From Bowmanella dokdonensis (GTDB lineage: Bacteria > Pseudomonadota > Gammaproteobacteria > Enterobacterales > Alteromonadaceae), in NCBI RefSeq assembly GCF_017254865.1, contig NZ_JAFKCV010000004.1, positions 310,001 to 374,000 of the forward strand: a DNA stretch of 64,000 nucleotides, written 5' to 3'. A program made the position numbers and the translations under genes. Positions 54,999 through 63,535 of the stretch are shown piece by piece; the stretch's first letter is position 1, and each line of letters begins with the position of its first letter. The notes beneath the pieces were generated by a model. It was given only the letters and a program-made list of their open reading frames with translations, did no database searches and was not told where the DNA came from.

Positions 54999-55580
54999 TT
55001 AAAATCCGGGCATGCCGGGCATTTTGTTGTAACCGGACGGCAGTTCGAACAAATCAGGATCCTGGGTACCTGTCTCAATGTCCTTGAGCGTCATACTGAT
55101 GCGCTGCTTGCTTTTACCCTCCACTGAGACAAAGTCCATTTTGACTGGAATATTCTGCTGGTTAAACCAGATAAAACCGCCGCCACTTTTATCCTTCATC
55201 AACAGTTTGTACTTATTGGTGGGCTGGCCGTCCAGACTCTCCTCCCCAACCAACTCTATCTGTACATCCTCAGGCGGCTGCCCGGACATTTCCTGCCCCT
55301 TGCTCAGGCTTATTTGCGAGTACATTTTCATCATCGGCATCAGTTGCCAGGCCAGTTGTTTGTCAGGACGCTGGATTAAAACCATTTGCATGCCCTCCAT
55401 ATCCATCTCAACCCGCTCTTTGCCCTTGCTGTGGTATAGAGTCTGGGAAAACTGTCCAGCTTCGGACTGAATCACTCGTGTTGCCTTATAGTCGGTCTCT
55501 GCCACCGGCAGGGGGGCGGCCGTCAAGCTCAGGCAGGTTAACAAGCCAATCAGGCCGGTGAAGATATGCTTACTGTTCAT
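54999..55580 (-). CDS. DUF4412 domain exported protein
   Basis: A 193-residue protein with a signal ending LSLTAA. The DUF4412 region covers the rest (YHSKGKERVEMDMEGMQMVLIQRPD, written as landmarks, and VGEESLDGQPTNKYKL). Related proteins resemble LolA/LolB-type beta-structures that bind lipid. ATG at 55580 follows GAGGAAA. It lies 14 bp upstream of the helical-repeat gene. Confidence 0.75.
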   Translation of the reverse strand: MNSKHIFTGLIGLLTCLSLTAAPLPVAETDYKATRVIQSEAGQFSQTLYHSKGKERVEMDMEGMQMVLIQRPDKQLAWQLMPMMKMYSQISLSKGQEMSGQPPEDVQIELVGEESLDGQPTNKYKLLMKDKSGGGFIWFNQQNIPVKMDFVSVEGKSKQRISMTLKDIETGTQDPDLFELPSGYNKMPGMPGF

Positions 55581-55601
55581 CTGATTTTTCCTCAAGGTAT
55601 G

Positions 55602-56276
55602 TCAGGCAGCCAACCCAAGCACTTTGCTGAGCTTTTGCCACTGACTGTCTGGTAGTTGGGGTTTAAGTCCATCCAGCAATTCCTGAAACAGCTTTGCCGG
55701 CATCTGAGCCCTCAGGGAGGCGATTAACTGGTGTCGCTCAGTAAAGCTGATGCTGGTCAGTATCATCAGAGTAAGACGTAACCTGAGTGGCGGAGCGATG
55801 GCCGCCACCAGATTCTGCTCCAATTGATGGATTTCAGCATCACTGCACTTATCCCAGAGCAACTGGGCATTGTGCAGTTCTTCCACCTGCATATGCTCGA
55901 AATTTTCCGCAATGAACTGAGCCAGCGCCCTGTAAAGCTGCAACAGGGCAGTAGGACGATGGGCGGGATAGAATTGCCGGATCTGGCTGATCAGACCCCG
56001 CAGTTTGCGCATCCCATATTCGTGCTCCTGATGATCATGAATCGTACTGAGCTGCAAATTGGGATACTCGTGGCAGATAGCCTGGTGGATAAACTGGTTT
56101 TCATGGTTCAGGTGGGCCTGGCAGAGATCCAGAAGATCTTCGACGTGGAGCAATTGCTGTTCGATCTCCTGCTCGTCAGTATCATCCAACTGACCCAAAC
56201 CGGTCAGCACCTGACACATCCTGTTTCGCAATGCTTTATGGATCAGGGTGTAAATATTGTATCGGCTTTGCTGCAT
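55602..56276 (-). CDS. Hemerythrin-like protein
   Basis: A 224-residue cytoplasmic protein. Iron-ligand-like residues appear in the hemerythrin order: His in IHKAL, HLNHENQFIH, HDHQEHEYGM and FEHMQVEE, giving two clusters of His and Glu. Such domains bind O2, NO or act as iron sensors. It is the first gene of the three-gene operon, 21 bp ahead of the DUF4412 gene. The C-terminal part (RLRLTLMILTSISFTERHQ) is of unknown fold. Confidence 0.7.
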   Translation of the reverse strand: MQQSRYNIYTLIHKALRNRMCQVLTGLGQLDDTDEQEIEQQLLHVEDLLDLCQAHLNHENQFIHQAICHEYPNLQLSTIHDHQEHEYGMRKLRGLISQIRQFYPAHRPTALLQLYRALAQFIAENFEHMQVEELHNAQLLWDKCSDAEIHQLEQNLVAAIAPPLRLRLTLMILTSISFTERHQLIASLRAQMPAKLFQELLDGLKPQLPDSQWQKLSKVLGLAA

Positions 56277-56573
56277 GATAAGACCCTTCTGATATTCCTG
56301 AATCTATTCTAGGCAGTTGCAGGCTGACAGACCGGTAAGACATGACTAAGGCAATACTAAAAGTTTCTTAAGCAGGCTTCTTTTTGTTAACGCGTTGTGA
56401 AACTCTTAAGTTGAAAGGCGGGTCCTAATTCAGCAAGGGGAGGTTGATCAATCAAATTGCTATAAGATCTGTTTCGGTCGATACGCCAGCTTACATTTTG
56501 GCGGGATATCCGGTCTTGTTGGTCTGCCTGCCGAAGTCTACTGTAATAGTATCTGTTTCGCTGGAGAGGCCTT

Positions 56574-57731
56574 ATGAAACATACCGCCATTCTGTTGTCA
56601 GCGTTTTGTCTGATGATCCTGGCCGGGTGTGCCAGTACCACTCAGAAACTGGTCGACAACCCAAATCTGCATTTTGCCGATCAGGCGTTCCCTGGTTTCC
56701 GGCAGGTGGAGATTGAAAGCGAAGAGGAAGTTTTTGCGCTGGATGATTACATGCGCGACTTTGTCGACAAGCATACCTTCAGGGTCGAGGATCCCAAACA
56801 GCGGATCAAGAAGTTGGTTGCGGGTATCTTTGATCGTTCCCATATGAATCTGCTCTATGTAAGCGACGCCAACACCAGCGCCCGTGATACCTTTCACAAT
56901 CGATCAGCCAATTGCCTGTCCATGTCCATCATGACCTATGCCCTGGCAGATTACGCGGGTATGGATGTGTCGTTTCAGGATGTGCAAGTGCCGGAGTTCT
57001 GGACCCGTCGTGGTGGCTTTAGCCTGATGAATGGCCATATCAACCTGCGGGTGATGCCCCGTAACGAGCATAATACGACTTACGTCCGTAAAGGGGGCAT
57101 GGAGGTAGACTTTGATCCGATGATCTTCAAGGTCCGCTTTCCCAGTGAGGGGATAAGTAAGCGCCGGGTACTGGCAATGTACTACAACAACAAGGCCGCA
57201 GATTTTCTGGTCAGGCAGAATTATGCAGCGGCCTATGCTTACGTGAGGAGCGCCCTGGTCGCTGAGCCGAATCTGAGTGAAGCCTGGGTTAACCTGGGGG
57301 TATTGTACCGGCACAACGAAATGCTGGACGAAGCGGAAGGCGTCTACAACCTGGCCATCAGTATCAACGATAACCGCAGCGCACAGGAAAACCTGGCGTT
57401 TGTGTATCGGATGACCGGACGGGATGAGCAGGCTGAGGCCATCATGGCGTACCTGCAAACGAAACGAACCAGTAACCCCTTTTATCACTATATGCTGGGG
57501 CAGGAGGAACTGGACCAGAAGCACTATCAGGACGCCATAGAACACTTTCGCGAGGCGATCCGCCTGAATCGCAATCAACATGAATTCTACTATGCTCTGG
57601 CCAAGACGTACTATCAGATGGGTGATCTGGTGGCCACAGAAAGGTATCTGCGGCTGGCCAAGCGCCGGGCAATATTCGACCAGGACGAAGATCGCTATCA
57701 GAACAAGATCAACCTGCTGACCCAACTCTAG
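56574..57731 (+). CDS. Transglutaminase-like/TPR lipoprotein
   Basis: A 385-residue lipoprotein (lipobox LAGC). Residues of about 85-190 contain a transglutaminase-like core with Cys in SANCLSMSIMTYAL, His in NGHINLRV and Asp in VDFDPMIF, the same order as a catalytic triad. TPR repeats follow from about 200 (LSEAWVNLGVLYRHNEMLDEA, AIEHFREAIRLNRNQ). This combination suits a periplasmic or surface protein that handles polypeptides. It is coupled to an M28 peptidase: one base separates their frames. Confidence 0.82.
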   Translation: MKHTAILLSAFCLMILAGCASTTQKLVDNPNLHFADQAFPGFRQVEIESEEEVFALDDYMRDFVDKHTFRVEDPKQRIKKLVAGIFDRSHMNLLYVSDANTSARDTFHNRSANCLSMSIMTYALADYAGMDVSFQDVQVPEFWTRRGGFSLMNGHINLRVMPRNEHNTTYVRKGGMEVDFDPMIFKVRFPSEGISKRRVLAMYYNNKAADFLVRQNYAAAYAYVRSALVAEPNLSEAWVNLGVLYRHNEMLDEAEGVYNLAISINDNRSAQENLAFVYRMTGRDEQAEAIMAYLQTKRTSNPFYHYMLGQEELDQKHYQDAIEHFREAIRLNRNQHEFYYALAKTYYQMGDLVATERYLRLAKRRAIFDQDEDRYQNKINLLTQL

Positions 57732-57732
57732 C

Positions 57733-58677
57733 ATGATGCGTTCTGGCCCACTGTTGGCGTTGTTGCTATGCCTGTCTTTTCAGGCCCAGCCTGAGGGGGA
57801 TGAGAAGCAGGATGGTCCTTTTCTGACGCCTGACAGCTTGTGGCAAGATCTGACGGTACTGAGCAGCGACGAGATGGCGGGACGCAGAACCGGCCGACCG
57901 GGTTCACGTCTGGCCCAGAGCCATATTGCCGGACAGTTCGCCGGGGCCGGCCTGCAAAGCTTCAACGGGCAGTACTCCCTGCCGTTTCGCATCGACTCCA
58001 CGTTATCCGATTTACAGGGCACCAATCTGGCGGGCTGGGTTGCCGGAACCGAAAAGGTGAGCCGGTACCTGGTGGTCACGGCCCATTATGATCATCTAGG
58101 TAAGAAAGGTCGGCGGATATACAACGGCGCAGACGACAATGCCTCGGGGGTGGCGGTGCTGCTGAGCCTGGCCCGGGCCATTGCGTCTCAACCGATGCGG
58201 CATTCAGTCATCTTCCTGGCCACTGACGCCGAAGAGCTGGGGCTCTATGGTGCTAAAGCCTTTCTGGACAATCCTCCGGTGCCGCTGCTGAACTTAGTCG
58301 CTAATCTCAATCTGGATATGCTGGCCCAGGGTGGACGGCGACAGCGCCTGTTCATCGGCGGAGCCAGGCATTATCCCCTGTTGCAGCCCGCCGTACAGCA
58401 GGCTTTGCAACAGGCGCCCCTGGAATTGGTTGAAGGTCATGACGGCATGAGCCGTGGCTACCAAAGTCGCAGCAGGATCAACTACCGGATTGCCAGCGAC
58501 CATGCTGTATTTGCCGGACGTAGCATACCCTATCTGTTTCTCAGTGTTGCCGATCACCGGGACTACCACACCATCAATGACCGGATTGACAGGATAGACA
58601 GGGATTTTTTCGGCCGTGCTGCCCAAACCGCCCTGCTGGTCCTGCAGCAGATGGATAAGCTGGATTATCAGAAATAG
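57733..58677 (+). CDS. Exported M28-family zinc peptidase
   Basis: A 314-residue secreted or periplasmic peptidase. The signal (LLALLLCLSFQAQ) is followed by zinc-ligand motifs TAHYDHLG, GADDNASGVAVL, DAEELGLYGA and LNLDML, and a late His in SDHAVFAG. The start (ATG at 57733 or 57736) has no Shine-Dalgarno, suggesting translation coupled to the upstream lipoprotein. Its last ten bases overlap the convergent PldA gene. Confidence 0.9.
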   Translation: MMRSGPLLALLLCLSFQAQPEGDEKQDGPFLTPDSLWQDLTVLSSDEMAGRRTGRPGSRLAQSHIAGQFAGAGLQSFNGQYSLPFRIDSTLSDLQGTNLAGWVAGTEKVSRYLVVTAHYDHLGKKGRRIYNGADDNASGVAVLLSLARAIASQPMRHSVIFLATDAEELGLYGAKAFLDNPPVPLLNLVANLNLDMLAQGGRRQRLFIGGARHYPLLQPAVQQALQQAPLELVEGHDGMSRGYQSRSRINYRIASDHAVFAGRSIPYLFLSVADHRDYHTINDRIDRIDRDFFGRAAQTALLVLQQMDKLDYQK

Positions 58678-59570
58678 GCCAGTTGTATGCCAAGGCTGAT
58701 GCGCTTTTGGTGGCGGTTGTAATCAATCAGCGAATCGCCGTAACCGTTGAAGTATTGCAGCAGTATTTCGTACCTGTCGTTGATGGGATAGCTGAGGTTA
58801 AGTTCCACACTGCCTTTGTTGTCACTGGTCTTGAGATTGTTGCGCAGCAGGGTCATCAGCTTGAAGTTGCCAAAATAGGTGCCATAGCCAAACTCGAAAT
58901 GCCCCAGGTAGTGCGTAATATCGGGGTTATCATCGCCACCCGGATCCAGCGGCTCGTCCTTGTTGTCCTCCTTGAAGCGATACCAGGCTTTAAGGAAATA
59001 AAATGAATCCTGATCGCTGAATAAGAGCGATGCATACAGACGGTTCCAGCTTCTTGAGCGTCTCTGATCCTGTCCGTTGGACTGATGAACCAGACCCAGT
59101 TGTGCCAGATTGAAACGAAATCCGAGCACACTCAGACGAGTCTGCCAGTTGTAAAAGACTTCCGGCTCGTAATTTGTCTCACGGAAGGGTTTGGACAGTT
59201 CATCGTTGTAGACCTGCCAGAGGGACATGGCAGTAAAGCCGAAGTACAGGCCTTCCAGGCCCTCGTTGATATCTGGCAGGTAAACGGGCATCTTGACGCT
59301 GATCTGGAACTTGGCCTCAATATCGTCAATGAGGCCCTGTGTGTTCGCGTAATCCTGATTGGGATTAGCCTGATAGCTGATCGGCAACAGATAGTTGAGT
59401 TTGTGCTGGGTGAAGGAGTAAGGATTCTGCAGGCTGCTGGTGTCGGCGTTGATGCGTCTGTCCACCAGGCTTGGAATCTTCTCTTCCACTACGGCCTCCT
59501 GTTGCGCCTGTGTTTGGGTACACCACAGAACAGCACAGCCAACCCAGGCCAGCAGGCATTGCCACCTCAT
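58668..59570 (-). CDS. pldA: Outer-membrane phospholipase A1 (PldA)
   Basis: A 300-residue beta-barrel enzyme that hydrolyses phospholipids in the outer membrane. The catalytic motif HQSNGQ carries the His-Ser pair, the third residue being Asn in SRSWNRLYA, and the C-terminus ends in LAYF as outer-membrane barrels do. The ATG at 59570 follows GGGAG; an ATG at 59630 is in frame. It normally acts as a calcium-dependent dimer when membrane asymmetry is lost. Confidence 0.92.
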   Translation of the reverse strand: MRWQCLLAWVGCAVLWCTQTQAQQEAVVEEKIPSLVDRRINADTSSLQNPYSFTQHKLNYLLPISYQANPNQDYANTQGLIDDIEAKFQISVKMPVYLPDINEGLEGLYFGFTAMSLWQVYNDELSKPFRETNYEPEVFYNWQTRLSVLGFRFNLAQLGLVHQSNGQDQRRSRSWNRLYASLLFSDQDSFYFLKAWYRFKEDNKDEPLDPGGDDNPDITHYLGHFEFGYGTYFGNFKLMTLLRNNLKTSDNKGSVELNLSYPINDRYEILLQYFNGYGDSLIDYNRHQKRISLGIQLAYF

Positions 59571-59645
59571 CCTTTCTACTCCCTTGCCATAACTGCCTAC
59601 AGGATGACAGATCTGTCCGATGCAAGGCAACGCCGTTACCAGCTT

Positions 59646-59689
59646 GCTCTATTTTGGTGCAGAGCTCTGGGTTGGCACGCTGTTGGTGC
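59646..59689 (+). promoter_or_regulatory. Two NtrC binding sites upstream of glnK
   Basis: Site 2 at 59675-59689 reads GCAC-N5-TGGTGC, exactly the NtrC consensus. Site 1 at 59646-59660 reads GCTC-N5-TGGTGC, one mismatch. They lie 65-110 bp before the -24 element, the normal enhancer position. Confidence 0.7.
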
Positions 59690-59753
59690 AGCAAATTGCG
59701 TCTCTTTCTGCCTATCTATTCGTAATGCATTGAATATTGTGGTTATTTTTAGA

Positions 59754-59769
59754 TGGCACGGCTCTTGTT
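59754..59769 (+). promoter_or_regulatory. Sigma-54 promoter of glnK-amtB
   Basis: TGGCACGGCTCTTGTT matches the -24 consensus TGGCACG, with ten bases to the -12 element. The -12 reads GT instead of GC, a tolerated deviation. The two NtrC sites upstream make nitrogen-limited expression very likely. Confidence 0.65.
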
Positions 59770-59772
59770 TGA

Positions 59773-60156
<384 letters not shown>

Positions 60157-60174
60157 CAGCACTAGGAGTCTGTA

Positions 60175-61443
60175 ATGGAACAAACCTTTCACCTTCAGTA
60201 TGCATTAGATACCTTCTACTTCCTGATTTGCGGCGCGTTGGTCATGTGGATGGCCGCCGGATTCGCCATGCTGGAAGCCGGCCTGGTGCGGGCCAAGAAT
60301 ACCACCGAGATCCTCACCAAGAACGTGGCCCTGTATGCCATTGCCTGCATTATGTACATGGTGTGTGGCTACGCCATCATGTATGACGGCGGCATTTTCC
60401 TGGCAGGTATTGCCGACGTGGATGTGGCCTCTACCCTGGGGGATTTCGCTGCCCGAGAGGATGGTTTCGAAGGCGGGGCAATTTATTCCGGTGCCTCAGA
60501 TTTCTTCTTCCAGGTAGTATTTGTGGCAACCGCCATGAGCATTGTGTCGGGCGCAGTGGCCGAACGCATGAAGCTCTGGGCTTTCCTGATTTTCACCGTG
60601 GCGATGACCGGCTTTATCTATCCCATGGAAGGTAGCTGGACCTGGGGTGGTCAATCCGTATTCGGGCTGTATGTGCTGGGGGATCTGGGCTTCTCCGATT
60701 TCGCCGGATCAGGCATCGTACATATGGCCGGTGCGGCGGCGGCTCTGGCAGGCGTCTTATTGCTGGGTGCCCGTAAAGGCAAGTACACCAAGGATGGAAA
60801 AATCAATGCCATTCCTGGCGCCAACCTGCCACTGGCGACACTGGGGACCTTTATTCTGTGGATGGGCTGGTTTGGCTTTAACGGCGGCTCAGTACTGAAG
60901 CTGGGTGATATTGCCAACGCCAACTCGGTGGCCATGGTGTTCCTCAATACCAATGCCGCTGCCGCGGGAGGAGCGGTTGCGGCGCTGATCCTGGCCAAGA
61001 TACTGTTCAAGAAGGCGGATCTGACCATGGCTCTTAACGGGGCCCTGGCCGGTCTGGTGGCGATTACGGCCGAACCCTCCACCCCCACGGCGTTACAGGC
61101 CACATTGTTCGGTGCCGTGGGTGGACTGATCGTGGTCATGTCAATCGTCGCCCTGGACAAGCTGAAAATTGATGACCCGGTGGGCGCCATCTCGGTGCAT
61201 GGTACTGTCGGTCTGTTCGGCCTGCTGATTGTGCCACTGACCAATGAGGGGTCTACTTTCAGCGGGCAGATTATCGGTGCGGCCACCATTTTTGTCTGGG
61301 TTTTCGTCGCCAGTCTGGTGGTATGGGGCGTGCTCAAGGCCGTGATGGGTATCCGCGTCAGTGAGGAAGATGAATACCAGGGGCTGGATATGATCGATTG
61401 CGGTCTGGAGGCCTACCCTGATTTCACCGGCTCTCGTAAGTAA
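60175..61443 (+). CDS. amtB: Ammonium transporter AmtB
   Basis: A 422-residue channel with eleven membrane segments. The twin pore histidines are in GIVHMAGAAAAL and SVHGTVGLFG. It lacks the long N-terminal signal of enteric AmtB, starting MEQTFHLQYALDTFYFL with first segment soon after. A strong intrinsic terminator follows. Co-transcribed with glnK. Confidence 0.96.
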   Translation: MEQTFHLQYALDTFYFLICGALVMWMAAGFAMLEAGLVRAKNTTEILTKNVALYAIACIMYMVCGYAIMYDGGIFLAGIADVDVASTLGDFAAREDGFEGGAIYSGASDFFFQVVFVATAMSIVSGAVAERMKLWAFLIFTVAMTGFIYPMEGSWTWGGQSVFGLYVLGDLGFSDFAGSGIVHMAGAAAALAGVLLLGARKGKYTKDGKINAIPGANLPLATLGTFILWMGWFGFNGGSVLKLGDIANANSVAMVFLNTNAAAAGGAVAALILAKILFKKADLTMALNGALAGLVAITAEPSTPTALQATLFGAVGGLIVVMSIVALDKLKIDDPVGAISVHGTVGLFGLLIVPLTNEGSTFSGQIIGAATIFVWVFVASLVVWGVLKAVMGIRVSEEDEYQGLDMIDCGLEAYPDFTGSRK

Positions 61444-61568
61444 AACGACCGGCCGGCTGACCAACAAAAAACATTACAGGTCAGGCGGTGTAACCTGTTC
61501 TCGCAAGGGAACACACCAGTGCAGGACAATTGTCTGACAACTGGTGAGCTTTTCCACTGTGTCCTTTG

Positions 61569-61592
61569 CCCCGGCTCTGCCGGGGTTTTTTG
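61569..61592 (+). terminator. Intrinsic terminator after amtB
   Basis: CCCCGGC and GCCGGGG pair around TCT and are followed by six T's, the textbook intrinsic terminator pattern. Confidence 0.93.
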
Positions 61593-61708
61593 TTTCCCTG
61601 AACGGCCGTAACCTGCCCTGGCAGGCCGTTCGCGCCGGGTCGACTTCCAAACACAGCAGCTTACAAGTAAGCTATCCTTATGATTCAATTAGTTAGCCGG
61701 TATCTGCA

Positions 61709-63397
61709 ATGCGTTTATGTCATTTCTTCCTGGCCAGCCTCTGGCTGCTCAGTTTCCCATCCCTGTCTTATGACCGGATTACGGGTCTGCCCTTTGCCAC
61801 GCGCTCTGAAGTCATTGCCCAGCAAGGGATGGCGGCGACCAGTCAGCCGCTGGCGACGCAGGTGGCACTGGATATCCTCAAACAGGGCGGCAATGCCGTC
61901 GATGCCGCTATTGCCGCCAATGCCATGCTGGGACTGGTGGAGCCGACGGGTAATGGGATTGGCGGCGATCTGTTCGCCATAGTCTGGGATGCCAAGAGCA
62001 AGCAGCTCTATGGTCTGAATGCGTCGGGGCGCTCACCCAAATCACTGACACTGGGTTACTTCAAAGAACACGGCATGGTCAGCATACCTTCTTACGGGCC
62101 TTTGCCTGTCTCCGTGCCGGGGGCCGTGGATGGCTGGTTTGAACTACATGGTAAGTTCGGCAGCCTGCCCATGACCAGTATTCTGGCGCCGACCATCCAA
62201 TATGCCAAACAGGGTTTCCCGGTCAGTGAGCTGATTGCCTGGTATATGCAGCGCAGTGTGTCGAGATTGAGCCAGTATCCCGGCTTTAAGGAAACTTTTA
62301 TGCCGGGGGGACAGGCACCGGTCAAGGGTCAGATTTTCAGAAATCCGGATTTGGCCAATACCCTGGAGAAAATAGCCACTGGTGGCCGTGACGCGTTCTA
62401 TAAAGGGGATATTGCCCGCACCATTGCTGCCTATATGAAAGAGCAGGGTGGCTTTCTCAGCTACGAAGACCTGGCCAGTCATACCTCAGACTGGGTGGAT
62501 CCGGTTTCCACCAATTACCGGGGCTATGATGTCTGGGAACTGCCACCTAATGGCCAGGGTATTGCAGCGCTGCAGATCCTGAATATTCTGGAGGGCTATG
62601 ATATCCAGGGCATGGGATATGGTTCGGCTGAATATATTCATACTTTTGTCGAAGCGAAGAAGCTGGCCTTTGAGGACAGAGCAAAATACTACGCCGATCC
62701 GGCATTCAATGAGATCCCGGTGGACTGGCTGATTTCCAAGGAGTATGCCACGAAACGCCGGCAACTGATTGACCCCCGCAAGGCCGCCAAAACTTACGAC
62801 GCCGGATTATACCAGGGGGATACCATCTATCTGACCACCGCCGACAAAGAGGGTAATATGGTGTCACTGATCCAGTCCAACTACCGGGGCATGGGCTCTG
62901 GTATGACGCCCACCGGACTTGGTTTTATTCTGCAGGACAGGGGGGAACTGTTTTCTCTCAAAGAAGGGCACTTTAATGTGTATGCACCAGGCAAGCGTCC
63001 TTTTCATACTATCATCCCCGCCTTTGTCACCAAGGATGGCCAACCCTGGCTGAGTTTTGGAGTAATGGGAGGCGGTACCCAGCCACAGATGCATGCGCAG
63101 ATCGTGATTAATCTGGTCGATTTTGGCATGAACCTGCAGGAAGCGGGTGATGCACCGCGTATTTTGCACTCAGGTTCCAGCCAGCCCACTGACGAGAGGA
63201 TGTCCGATGGTGGTTATGTCAGCCTCGAGAGTGGTTTCACCCCTCTGGTCAGAAGGCAACTGGTGCAGATGGGCCATACGCTGACCGATGTATCGGGAGC
63301 TTTCGGCGGCTATCAGGCGATTATGCGGGATCCACAAACTGGCGTATATTATGGCGCGTCGGAAAGCCGCAAGGATGGTCAGGCGGCTGGGTACTGA
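61709..63397 (+). CDS. ggt: Gamma-glutamyltransferase
   Basis: A 562-residue exported enzyme that hydrolyses glutathione and other gamma-glutamyl compounds. The signal (HFFLASLWLLSFPSLS) precedes the heavy chain. The autocatalytic nucleophile is the Thr of GDTIYLTTADKEGN, and GGT-typical motifs GGNAVDAAIAANA, GNGIGGDLFAIV, FGVMGGGTQPQMHAQ and GFTPLVRRQL are present. The precursor splits before the Thr. Function in glutathione or gamma-glutamyl peptide recycling; no neighbouring genes share the role. Confidence 0.93.
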   Translation: MRLCHFFLASLWLLSFPSLSYDRITGLPFATRSEVIAQQGMAATSQPLATQVALDILKQGGNAVDAAIAANAMLGLVEPTGNGIGGDLFAIVWDAKSKQLYGLNASGRSPKSLTLGYFKEHGMVSIPSYGPLPVSVPGAVDGWFELHGKFGSLPMTSILAPTIQYAKQGFPVSELIAWYMQRSVSRLSQYPGFKETFMPGGQAPVKGQIFRNPDLANTLEKIATGGRDAFYKGDIARTIAAYMKEQGGFLSYEDLASHTSDWVDPVSTNYRGYDVWELPPNGQGIAALQILNILEGYDIQGMGYGSAEYIHTFVEAKKLAFEDRAKYYADPAFNEIPVDWLISKEYATKRRQLIDPRKAAKTYDAGLYQGDTIYLTTADKEGNMVSLIQSNYRGMGSGMTPTGLGFILQDRGELFSLKEGHFNVYAPGKRPFHTIIPAFVTKDGQPWLSFGVMGGGTQPQMHAQIVINLVDFGMNLQEAGDAPRILHSGSSQPTDERMSDGGYVSLESGFTPLVRRQLVQMGHTLTDVSGAFGGYQAIMRDPQTGVYYGASESRKDGQAAGY

Positions 63398-63535
63398 CCA
63401 ACAATGTTGAAGTGGAAGCGGAAGTTATCAGATGGCAGCTCTCACAATAGGCCTGATGATTAACCCGCTTATCTGTGGCTGAGAGTTAGACGAAGTTACC
63501 CTGAGTGACAACTGACAAAATCAACTAGGAATTGC

